Part shown: positions 57,333-64,000 of the stretch, one piece after another
How positions within the stretch are numbered: the stretch's first letter is position 1
How the letters are laid out: each line of letters begins with the position of its first letter
From: an uncultured bacterium
GTDB lineage: Bacteria > DRYD01
NCBI GenBank assembly: GCA_937139605.1
Contig: CAKZQG010000028.1
Coordinates: forward strand, 5,328 to 69,327
Direction of reading: 5' to 3'
DNA: 64,000 nucleotides
Made by a program: the position numbers and the translations under genes
Notes under the pieces: generated by a model
What the model was told of the DNA's origin: nothing
The model's input: the letters and a program-made list of their open reading frames with translations, nothing else
Databases searched by the model: none

Positions 57333-58352
57333 TTATAATTTAATTTTACCGATAGTTACAAGTCCTTTGAGTTTAAAGAGGATATCTCTTTGGGATTTAA
57401 TGATATCATCTTTAGTAGCACTGGAATTAACTAATTCTTTTTTAATTATTTTAGCTTGAGTTATTGGCATAATAGATAGGATTTTTTCAACTACTTCATT
57501 ATCAACTCCTTTAAGAGCGCTAATCCAATCGGAAGGGTTGGTTAATTTCATTAGTTGTTCCATATCTTGAGTTTTAAGGAAAGCGATATCAGAGAATTCG
57601 AATTTCCTATTAGATATAGTAATAGAAGCTAAAGTAGAGGAAGTTTTAGCAATGTTAGCAGTAGAAGCTTGGCTGACATTTGTAGTAGATACGTTAGTAT
57701 TTGAATCCATTACAGGAAAATCTATATTAACTTCATCTAATTCTTCTTTTAAAAATTTTGCTACAACTTCCAGAACCTTTGGATTAGTATTTTTTATATT
57801 AACAAGATGTTTATTTATTTCAGCTTGTTGAGAGGTAGGGAAAACGGATAGTATTCTTTGACTAACAGCAGGAGGTAATTGGTATAATATGAAAGCGATA
57901 ACGTTATTACTTTCATTTCTTAGAACCCAATAAACTTTTTTAGGATTAATAGCAGCTAAAAAATCTAAAGGTTTATTAGATTTAGTATAGCTAACATAAT
58001 TAGGATAAGTATTAGTAGGAGCTTGAGTAAAACTTTGGGAAGATGGGTTTTTATTTAATAGCTTATCTAAGTTTTGAGAAATAGAAGGGGTTTCCTCTTT
58101 TGAGGTTTGTTCTTCAAAAGCTTTAACATTACCTATGGCACTTAAACTCTTTATATTATTTTTTTCTAAGAATTCTTTAATAACTTGCTGTTTTAAAGAA
58201 TCTGGGAGATTCCTAACTTTAGCTATTTCCAAGTTTATAGTTCTTATTTCTTCCTTAGGGAACTTTTCTAAAATAGTACGAGAAACTTCTGGTGGCAAAG
58301 AAGCTAATAATATAGCAGTTTTTTGTTTAGGAGTTAGTTCACTTATATCCAT
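57333..58352 (-). CDS. FliG-like protein without linked flagellar genes
   Basis: 339 residues with the FliG domain order. N-terminal TPKQKTAILLASLPPEVSRT resembles FliG-N, the middle (FILYQLPPAVSQRILSVFPT) resembles an ARM-type FliG-M and the C-terminus (FEFSDIAFLKTQDMEQLMKL; DIIKSQRDILFKLKGL) resembles FliG-C. A linker of about 50 residues rich in Ser, Thr and Asn (STTNVSQASTANIAKTSST) breaks the C-terminal half, which is unusual. FliG forms the rotor switch and torque interface. No other flagellar gene is in the window, so it may be a divergent or non-flagellar paralogue. Confidence 0.75.
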   Translation of the reverse strand: MDISELTPKQKTAILLASLPPEVSRTILEKFPKEEIRTINLEIAKVRNLPDSLKQQVIKEFLEKNNIKSLSAIGNVKAFEEQTSKEETPSISQNLDKLLNKNPSSQSFTQAPTNTYPNYVSYTKSNKPLDFLAAINPKKVYWVLRNESNNVIAFILYQLPPAVSQRILSVFPTSQQAEINKHLVNIKNTNPKVLEVVAKFLKEELDEVNIDFPVMDSNTNVSTTNVSQASTANIAKTSSTLASITISNRKFEFSDIAFLKTQDMEQLMKLTNPSDWISALKGVDNEVVEKILSIMPITQAKIIKKELVNSSATKDDIIKSQRDILFKLKGLVTIGKIKL

Positions 58353-58438
58353 TTTTTATACTCCCCTATTTTATTTTTATAAATTTAATCTTAATTTCCC
58401 TACTCATAATTTAAAAAAAATACTAAAAAATATATATC

Positions 58439-59248
58439 TTAAAAGATAGATATTAATTGATTTTTTATTTTATATAATTCTGTATCATTTAAGTAATTAG
58501 ATATTTTATCATCTAAGAATTTATAGAATATATTTTTTTCTCTTAGAGAGTGGTGTTCCCATGTGTTTTTTAAATAAAAATATCTATCTAAATTATCTAT
58601 TAATAATTTATAATCAAAGTTAGTATTTAATGTTTCAATTAGTTTGTCTATATCATTTAACATTTTTTTCAACATTTTATGTTCATAAATAAATAAAGAA
58701 GGATCTCCACCTATATAGAAATTTTCTTTTGTCCCTATTTTAATGTAAATAGGTTCAAATATTGTATCTTCTATTATTGCATGATTATCTATTAAATTTT
58801 TTAATTTTTCATAATATTTTATAGAAGTATTTAAATCTGCTTTAAATAAACACTGTAAGTGTAGATAATAGTTCTCAAATATTTTAAAATGTACAAAATT
58901 ATTTAAATCCCTTAAACTCATTTCATTTAATAGATCAATATTAACAATATCTTTTATATCCAAAATATCTTTTAAAAAATTTATGATATTATCTAATTCA
59001 TTTAGAATTAAAAAATCAGTTTTTAAACCAATAGATTTATTATTAAAATATGATATTAATTTCTCAATAGATTCTAAGATAAGGTTTTTATAATTATTTT
59101 CTAGGGGTTTATTAATTACAAATTCTGCTAATTTTATTAAATATTTATAATTTAATTTTATTTTAAAATTAAGATAGCCGTATTGTTTATTATCAAATAA
59201 GTCTTTAATTATTTTTAGTTCTTGTAATAATTTTTGTTTAAAATCCAT
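58439..59248 (-). CDS. Hemerythrin-like (HHE) domain protein
   Basis: 269 residues. The first 170 residues are helical and unrecognised. The C-terminal part has the helical-bundle metal-ligand pattern of hemerythrin HHE domains (PSLFIYEHKMLKKMLNDIDK; TWEHHSLREKNIFYKFLDD), which bind a diiron site and sense or carry oxygen or respond to NO. The start overlaps the aminotransferase stop region (2 bp apart), so the two are translationally linked. Role in redox or nitrosative stress is inferred. Confidence 0.6.
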   Translation of the reverse strand: MDFKQKLLQELKIIKDLFDNKQYGYLNFKIKLNYKYLIKLAEFVINKPLENNYKNLILESIEKLISYFNNKSIGLKTDFLILNELDNIINFLKDILDIKDIVNIDLLNEMSLRDLNNFVHFKIFENYYLHLQCLFKADLNTSIKYYEKLKNLIDNHAIIEDTIFEPIYIKIGTKENFYIGGDPSLFIYEHKMLKKMLNDIDKLIETLNTNFDYKLLIDNLDRYFYLKNTWEHHSLREKNIFYKFLDDKISNYLNDTELYKIKNQLISIF

Positions 59249-59250
59249 TT

Positions 59251-60417
59251 TTAAGTTATAGAACTAACAAATTTTTCAATTCTATCAATTCCTTCTTTTA
59301 GGTTTTCTAAAGAAGTAGCATAGGATATCCTAATATATCCTTCTCCATATTTACCAAAAGCAGTACCACTTAACACTGCTACATTATATTCATTTAATAG
59401 TCTATTAAAAAATTCATTAGATTTTAAATTAGTTTGTTTAATATTAATGAAAGCATAAAAAGCACCTTTAGGTTTAATCATTGATAATTTATTTATATTA
59501 TTTATTCTATTAAAGATATAATCTCTTCGTTTTTTAAATTCATTAACCATAGCATCAACGCTGTCTTGTGGTCCTTCTAATGCTTCTATTGCTGCGTATT
59601 GAGAAAACGTAGGAGGACAAGAATATAAATTTATAGCTAACTTTTGGAAATTAGATAATAGATAATTAGGGATAATAGCCCAACCTAAACGCCAACCTGT
59701 CATAGCATAGGTCTTAGAAAACCCATTTATTATTATAGTATCATTTTGCTTTATATTTAAATAACTAACAAATTTTTCATCATATACTATTCTATCATAG
59801 ATTTCATCAGATAAAACAATGAAACCATATTTTTCAGATAAATTAGCTAATTCTTTTAAATCATTATAAGGGATGATTCCACCTGTAGGATTTTGAGGAT
59901 TATTTATTATAACTAATTTAGTTTTATCAGTTATTAAGGATTTCAATTCATCTAAATCAAAGCTAAAATTATTTTCTTCTTTAAGTGGAAGATATTTTAT
60001 ATTAGCTTTAACAAATTTTAGAACAGATTCATAAGCGGGATATGCTGGATTAGGGCAGATAACTTCATCCCCTTCATTAATTATTGACATAATAGATATA
60101 AGAATTAGGGATTTTCCTCCAACACCTATAACAACATTATCAGGATTAACATCTACATTATACATTTTTTTATAGTAATTAGCAATAGAAGTTCTAAGTT
60201 CATATATTCCTAGAGGTTGTGAGTAATGGGTTTTCCCCTCTTTTAGAGCTTTATAAGCAGCTTCTTTGATATTATCTGGGGTATCAAAATCAGGCTCCCC
60301 TATTTGTAAATGGATAATTTTTTTTCCCTGTCTTTCTAATTCTTTAACTTTAGCTAAGACTTCAAAAGCCCCTTCTGTTCCTAAATTATCTAATGATTTT
60401 GCCAATTCTTTTATCAT
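59251..60417 (-). CDS. aspC: Class I aminotransferase, aspartate aminotransferase type
   Basis: 388 residues. PLP enzyme. IIHLQIGEPDFDTPDNIKEA at the N-terminus, VIINNPQNPTGGIIPYNDLK, LSDEIYDRIVY and the PLP-lysine motif INGFSKTYAMTGWRLGWAI define the family I-gamma aspartate/aromatic aminotransferases. The substrate is likely Asp or aromatic amino acids with 2-oxoglutarate. It lies 60 bp downstream of gdhA on the same strand, so glutamate and 2-oxoglutarate are probably recycled between the two. Confidence 0.93.
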   Translation of the reverse strand: MIKELAKSLDNLGTEGAFEVLAKVKELERQGKKIIHLQIGEPDFDTPDNIKEAAYKALKEGKTHYSQPLGIYELRTSIANYYKKMYNVDVNPDNVVIGVGGKSLILISIMSIINEGDEVICPNPAYPAYESVLKFVKANIKYLPLKEENNFSFDLDELKSLITDKTKLVIINNPQNPTGGIIPYNDLKELANLSEKYGFIVLSDEIYDRIVYDEKFVSYLNIKQNDTIIINGFSKTYAMTGWRLGWAIIPNYLLSNFQKLAINLYSCPPTFSQYAAIEALEGPQDSVDAMVNEFKKRRDYIFNRINNINKLSMIKPKGAFYAFINIKQTNLKSNEFFNRLLNEYNVAVLSGTAFGKYGEGYIRISYATSLENLKEGIDRIEKFVSSIT

Positions 60418-60476
60418 ATTTTTCCTCCCCTTATTAAATATTATTTTTATAATTTATAATAATAAAATTATAGATA

Positions 60477-61745
60477 TTATGGGAAAATTCCTCTTAATTC
60501 TAAGGCTTTAGCTACTTTAGATACAGCATAAGCATAAGCAGCTAACCTTAAAGATACATTATGTTCATTAGCATAAGTCCAAACTTTTTCAAAAGCACGA
60601 GTTATTAATTTCTTTAATTTTTTATTAACTTCTTCTTCTTCCCAGAAGAATGATTGTAGATCTTGAACCCATTCAAAATAAGATACAGTAACCCCGCCAG
60701 CATTAGCTAATATATCTGGTACTACAATTTTATTTTTAGATAATAAGATTTTTTCAGCTTCAGGAGTTGTTGGGCCATTTGCTCCTTCTATTATTATATC
60801 TGCTTTAATATAATCAGCGTTATCTTCAGTTATAACTCCTTCTAAAGCTGCTGGAATTAAAACATCAATATCATCTAACTCCATTAGTTCTTTATTAGTT
60901 ATTTTAGAATAATGAGGATAATTAATAAGTTGTTTTCCTGGAGATGTATTAATAAAAGTAATTAGTTCTTCTATATTAAGTCCATTAGGGTCATATAAAG
61001 CTGTGCTAACATCAGAAACAGCTACTATCTTAGCTCCTAATCTATAGGCTTCTAATGCTGCATTACTACCAACATTTCCAAACCCTTGAATAGCTATTCT
61101 CATATTTTTTATATCCTTTTGTAATTTAGATAAAAGCTCAGTTAAAACAAAAATAACCCCTTTTCCAGTTGCCTCTACCCTACCTTTAGATCCTCCTACT
61201 TCTATAGGTTTTCCGGTAACTACTCCAGGCGAAGTATATCCAACAGCCATACTATAAGTATCCATAAACCAAGCCATGGTTTGTGGGTTAGTATTAACAT
61301 CAGGTGCGGGTATATCTTTTTCTGGCCCTATTATTGGAATTAATTCAAAAGCGTATCTTCTAGTTAATCTTTCTAATTCTGACAAAGATAATTTATTAGG
61401 ATCAACAGCAACGCCACCTTTAGCTCCACCATAAGGTAAATCCATAACTGCACATTTCCAAGTCATCCACATTGCTAAAGCTCTTACTTCATCTAAATTG
61501 ACATTAGGATGATATCTAAATCCGCCTTTAGTAGGTCCTAAAGCAAAATTATGTTGAACTCTATAACCTGTAAAAACTTTAACACTTCCATCATCCATCC
61601 TAACAGGAATTGAAACAATTAATTCCCTCTTAGGATGCTTCAAGTATTCTAATACACTACTTTTTAAGTTAATAAACTTAGCAACTTCTTCTAATTGTTT
61701 AACAGCCATTTCATAGGGGTTAATATCTTTTATTTTTGTTGTCAT
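60477..61745 (-). CDS. gdhA: Glutamate dehydrogenase
   Basis: 422 residues, the hexameric GDH size. Oxidatively deaminates glutamate or forms it from 2-oxoglutarate and ammonia. LGPTKGGFRYHPNVNLDEVR and KCAVMDLPYGGAKGGVAVDP carry the substrate lysines, then the Rossmann motif IAIQGFGNVGSNAALEA and PAALEGVITEDNADYIKADI. The segment IEGANGPTTPEAEKI fits the NAD+/dual-specificity enzymes of anaerobes and thermophiles. A GGAGG-type site precedes the ATG. Ends 60 bp before aspC. Confidence 0.96.
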   Translation of the reverse strand: MTTKIKDINPYEMAVKQLEEVAKFINLKSSVLEYLKHPKRELIVSIPVRMDDGSVKVFTGYRVQHNFALGPTKGGFRYHPNVNLDEVRALAMWMTWKCAVMDLPYGGAKGGVAVDPNKLSLSELERLTRRYAFELIPIIGPEKDIPAPDVNTNPQTMAWFMDTYSMAVGYTSPGVVTGKPIEVGGSKGRVEATGKGVIFVLTELLSKLQKDIKNMRIAIQGFGNVGSNAALEAYRLGAKIVAVSDVSTALYDPNGLNIEELITFINTSPGKQLINYPHYSKITNKELMELDDIDVLIPAALEGVITEDNADYIKADIIIEGANGPTTPEAEKILLSKNKIVVPDILANAGGVTVSYFEWVQDLQSFFWEEEEVNKKLKKLITRAFEKVWTYANEHNVSLRLAAYAYAVSKVAKALELRGIFP

Positions 61746-61893
61746 TTGTACTCCTCCTTTTTTATCTTAAAAATTTATTTATTTTATAATTTTTTATACT
61801 CTCTTTTCAATATATAATTTTTATTAAATAAAAATTAAACCTTTTATGGGAAAATAAAACGAATAAATTTTAAATAGTTTATTAATTTTTTAG

Positions 61894-62700
61894 TTACTTT
61901 TTTAAGCTGACGCCGGTAATATAGAAAACATAAGGTACCACAAGAGGTAAAGTACAAGGAGATAAAAATATAAAAAATCCAGCTAAAAACGCTATAAATA
62001 TACTAAACAAACTTAAACTACTTATATCATAGCTAAATTTTTCCAATAAATCACTACCGAATCCTAAGGATAAAAATATATTTAATTTAGATGTAATTAA
62101 AATAATTCCCAATAATATAAAGATTACTCCTAATATTTTTTCCATAATAACAGAAATTTTTGATAAATAATTCATTATTCCTTTAATAAGATAAATCAAA
62201 GCAGAAACTAATAAAAATCCAAACATTAATCCTAAGGACATAATAGCTACTAAAATAACTCCATCTAAGAATTTTTGTTGATTAGCTATAATAGATAATA
62301 CGCTAATCATAACGGGGCCAACACAGGGAGCCCAACCACTTGAAAAACTTATCCCAATTATAATAGAACTAACTAAAATTCCAATAACTCCTTTTTTAGT
62401 TTTATTTTCTGATTTAGTTTTAAAATCTAAAAATTTGAAATATTTCCTTAAAAATGGGATTTTCAGAAAATCTAATAAAACTAATCCAAAAAATATTAAA
62501 ATTATTCCTCCAATTATTCTAATATAATTTTTAATAAAATCAATTTGAGATAATCCTAGAAATGGTAGAGAAATCAAGAAAAACATAAAAGAGAATCCAA
62601 AACTAAACCCAACGGACGCTAAAAATAAATCCGCCAATTTTAAATTATTTCCTTTAGTTTCTAAATTATTTTTTTGATTTTCTTGGTTGTTTTTATCCAT
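61894..62700 (-). CDS. ccdA: CcdA-type thiol-reducing membrane protein
   Basis: 268 residues with six membrane segments. Two conserved Pro-Cys motifs, GWAPCVGPVMISVL and LSPCTLPLVVPYVFYITG, mark the CcdA/DsbD transmembrane family, which carries electrons from cytoplasmic thioredoxin across the membrane to reduce periplasmic disulfides, for cytochrome c maturation or other thiol targets. It lies 32 bp downstream of the CsoR-type regulator, so the two likely form one operon. No thioredoxin-like partner is adjacent. Confidence 0.88.
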   Translation of the reverse strand: MDKNNQENQKNNLETKGNNLKLADLFLASVGFSFGFSFMFFLISLPFLGLSQIDFIKNYIRIIGGIILIFFGLVLLDFLKIPFLRKYFKFLDFKTKSENKTKKGVIGILVSSIIIGISFSSGWAPCVGPVMISVLSIIANQQKFLDGVILVAIMSLGLMFGFLLVSALIYLIKGIMNYLSKISVIMEKILGVIFILLGIILITSKLNIFLSLGFGSDLLEKFSYDISSLSLFSIFIAFLAGFFIFLSPCTLPLVVPYVFYITGVSLKK

Positions 62701-62732
62701 TAAATTTCCCTCCTTATCAATTTAAATTTTAG

Positions 62733-63104
62733 CTAAACATTTTTTAATATTTTATCTATTAAATTAATAAAATTTTTCATAATATTGTAGTCATTAAAAG
62801 ATGGTTCAATACAAGATTTTATATGTTCATCTAATAATTTAACAGCAAGCGAGTTAAGAGCAGATTTTACTGCTATTATTTGTAAAATAATATCTTCACA
62901 ATCCCGTTTATCTTTTATCATCTTATAAATCCCCTTTATTTGTCCCTCTATTTTTTTTAATCTTATTTCTATATCATTTAAAGAACTTTTTTCTAAATTA
63001 CTTGTATATTTACTTTCTAAATTATTCATTTTATTTTCTAAATAATTTATTTCTTTATTAACTAATGTTTTTCTTTTTTTAATTTTGCTTTCTTTTGTTT
63101 TCAT
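62733..63104 (-). CDS. csoR: CsoR/RcnR-family transcriptional repressor
   Basis: 123 residues. After a basic N-terminal extension comes the three-helix CsoR fold (IEIRLKKIEGQIKGIYKMIK). The ligand residues follow the Cu(I)-type pattern: Cys in KRDCEDII, His and Cys in LDEHIKSCIEP, four residues apart (C-H-C). CstR persulfide sensors lack the His, so copper is the favoured signal, but the downstream gene is ccdA, not a copper pump. The start ATG 63104 sits just beside an operator-like palindrome, consistent with autoregulation. The ribosome-binding site is weak. Confidence 0.85.
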   Translation of the reverse strand: MKTKESKIKKRKTLVNKEINYLENKMNNLESKYTSNLEKSSLNDIEIRLKKIEGQIKGIYKMIKDKRDCEDIILQIIAVKSALNSLAVKLLDEHIKSCIEPSFNDYNIMKNFINLIDKILKNV

Positions 63105-63547
63105 TTAAATATACCTATACCCCCTATATGTATATTTAAAAACTAATCCCATTATTATATTACTTAAAAACAATAAAAAACCTTTTTAAATATTTTAAAT
63201 TTTAGAAATATTAAATTTATATGTGTATATTTACATACTTTAAAAAAATATAAAACAGAATTAGCTAATATACTTTATGTTTTTATTCTTTGACTTTAAT
63301 TATAAATTATTTTTTTGCTTTAAAATTAATATTTAGATTAAAATTAATATTTAGATTATCTTACTACACAGAAAAATCTATAAAAAAATAAAATCTTAAA
63401 ATCTAAAACAAAAAGAAAATTTTTAACTTAAAACCCAAACCTAAATAAAAAACTTAATTCAAAAAATTTAAATCTATAGACTAAGAGATTTATCTCTAAA
63501 TCTAAGAGATTTATCTTTAAATTATAAAGGTTTAACAATTAAAAAAC
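63105..63547. other. Intergenic region with two tandem repeats
   Basis: 443 bp with no gene. It holds the csoR operator, the 18-bp tandem AAAATTAATATTTAGATT (63322-63339 and 63340-63357) and a 21-bp tandem beginning CTAAGAGATTTATCT (63481-63501 and 63502-63522, one mismatch). Confidence 0.7.
63111..63133. promoter_or_regulatory. CsoR/CstR-type operator
   Basis: ATACCTATA (63111-63119) and TATATGTAT (63125-63133) are inverted repeats with one mismatch, separated by CCCCC. A G/C-run core flanked by an AT inverted repeat is the shape recognised by CsoR/RcnR/CstR-family regulators. It lies 6 bp upstream of the csoR start and would block the csoR-ccdA promoter. Confidence 0.75.
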
Positions 63548-64000
63548 TTAACCTATTAATATCTCATATTGAAAATTAAGTAAATTTTTATTGTGTTTAT
63601 CAAATTCTATCCCCACTAAATATATCTTTTGGTAATTTAAATATTTTTTAAAGTATTCTTTTTCTTTTATCTGTTTTAAAGCTTTACCTTTTCCCTCTTC
63701 TTTTTCTAACAACTTAAACTCTATTATAACGAAAGTTATATGAAATATATACACTACTTTTTTATCTACTACTATTGTTAAATCTATCCTCCCTTTTGAT
63801 GTGTTGTCTTCTATTATTACATTTAATCCCGTTGCATATATTAATCCATATATCGCTGCAGAATATACATACTCATTTTTTAATACTTCATAACTTATTG
63901 AATTTATAAATACCTCTATTTGTTTTTTTATCTCTTGTAGATCTTCTCTTTTAAATGCTATATTTATTAATGTTGTTTTATCTATTTGGTAATCTCCTGT
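63548..64000 (-). CDS. AAA-ATPase/PD-(D/E)XK nuclease-family protein, C-terminal part, cut by the right edge
   Basis: The frame is open from base 64000 down to the stop at 63548, so this is the C-terminal 150 residues of a longer gene; the GTG at 63754 is internal. It is a close paralogue of the protein at 31.6-33.1 kb (EVLKNEYVYSAAIYGLIYAT; GRIDLTIVVDKKVVYI; KGKALKQIKEKEYFKKYLN). It differs by a seven-residue insert between VVYI and the catalytic IEFK strand. Stretches of over 40 bp are identical at the DNA level to the other copy, indicating a fairly recent duplication. Confidence 0.88.
   Translation of the reverse strand, partial: TGDYQIDKTTLINIAFKREDLQEIKKQIEVFINSISYEVLKNEYVYSAAIYGLIYATGLNVIIEDNTSKGRIDLTIVVDKKVVYIFHITFVIIEFKLLEKEEGKGKALKQIKEKEYFKKYLNYQKIYLVGIEFDKHNKNLLNFQYEILIG
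63725..63749. repeat. 21-bp palindromic in-frame insertion in the nuclease gene
   Basis: TATAAC-GAAA-GTTATA (63725-63740) is a perfect 6-bp stem with a GAAA loop. Alignment with the paralogue at 31.7 kb shows that 21 bp (about 63729-63749) is present here and absent there. It leaves the frame intact. Confidence 0.7.

Noticed and set aside
63548-63754. Independent small protein starting at GTG 63754
   Set aside because: The frame is open to the right edge and upstream sequence is homologous to the other nuclease paralogue, so this start is internal.
1-64000. CRISPR array
   Set aside because: No run of evenly spaced identical repeats with unique spacers; all repeats found are tandem or coding.

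Overview
The window is extremely A+T-rich (about a quarter G+C by eye) and densely coded with the standard bacterial code. It comes from a diderm (Gram-negative-type) bacterium: it encodes an LptD-like outer-membrane LPS-assembly protein, a TonB-dependent receptor, several lipoproteins with lipoboxes and type IV pilus/type II secretion parts. I cannot name the phylum; an uncultured, low-GC, possibly thermophilic lineage is a guess from the GC-rich 5S rRNA and tRNAs in an AT-rich genome.

Layout. 1-7.2 kb (+): pilus inner-membrane platform genes (PilM/N-like, cut by the left edge, then PilO/P-like), ribosomal protein L19, a SurA/PrsA-type foldase lipoprotein, a PEGA-TPR protein, a slipin and acetyl-CoA synthetase. 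7.3-11.8 kb: Nudix hydrolase, RuvC, exported serpin, frameshifted GNAT acetyltransferase, class II photolyase. 11.8-13.0 kb (-): a DarT/DarG DNA ADP-ribosylation toxin-antitoxin pair, then a 13-bp perfect palindrome. 14.1-22.4 kb (-): imidazolonepropionase, a frameshifted Ser/Thr kinase with 13-residue W/GF repeats, MutL/GlmL, a heptad-repeat coiled coil, PdxS and FtsZ. 22.6-29.4 kb: substrate-binding protein plus TonB receptor, methionine aminopeptidase, a radical SAM/SPASM protein with an acidic helical neighbour, RsmG. 29.5 kb: an isolated 5S rRNA gene. 30-36 kb (-): two related Gly-tethered lipoprotein genes with a shared poly-T leader element, an AAA-ATPase/PD-(D/E)XK protein and a YVTN beta-propeller protein. 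36.2-43.5 kb (+): thioesterase, LptD, a zinc-ribbon membrane protein, FtsH, Hpt, MTHFR-like. 43.6-52.6 kb (-): a defence island abutting tRNA-Ser: PLD-SNF2 helicase, N6-adenine methyltransferase, and an XRE-ImmA/IrrE plus PIN (DUF4411) toxin-antitoxin pair that is broken in both genes. 52.7-63.1 kb (-): PilB, RpoZ, Gmk, tRNA-Asn, an M30-like metalloprotease lipoprotein, a FliG-like protein, a hemerythrin-like protein, AspC-type aminotransferase, glutamate dehydrogenase, CcdA and CsoR with a recognisable operator. The right edge cuts a second AAA-ATPase/nuclease paralogue.

How it fits together. Most of the window is housekeeping. Accessory biology is concentrated in the DarTG locus, the kinase locus, the lipoprotein/nuclease region and the tRNA-Ser-linked island. 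The island's adjacent PLD-SNF2 helicase and adenine methyltransferase look like a two-gene restriction-like system in which the helicase may carry the nuclease; this is the best candidate for an under-described system. A second theme is gene disruption: six genes carry a single-base frameshift or in-frame stop, and most of the frameshifts sit at homopolymers. They could be true decay, contingency loci or homopolymer errors in the assembly, and raw reads would decide.
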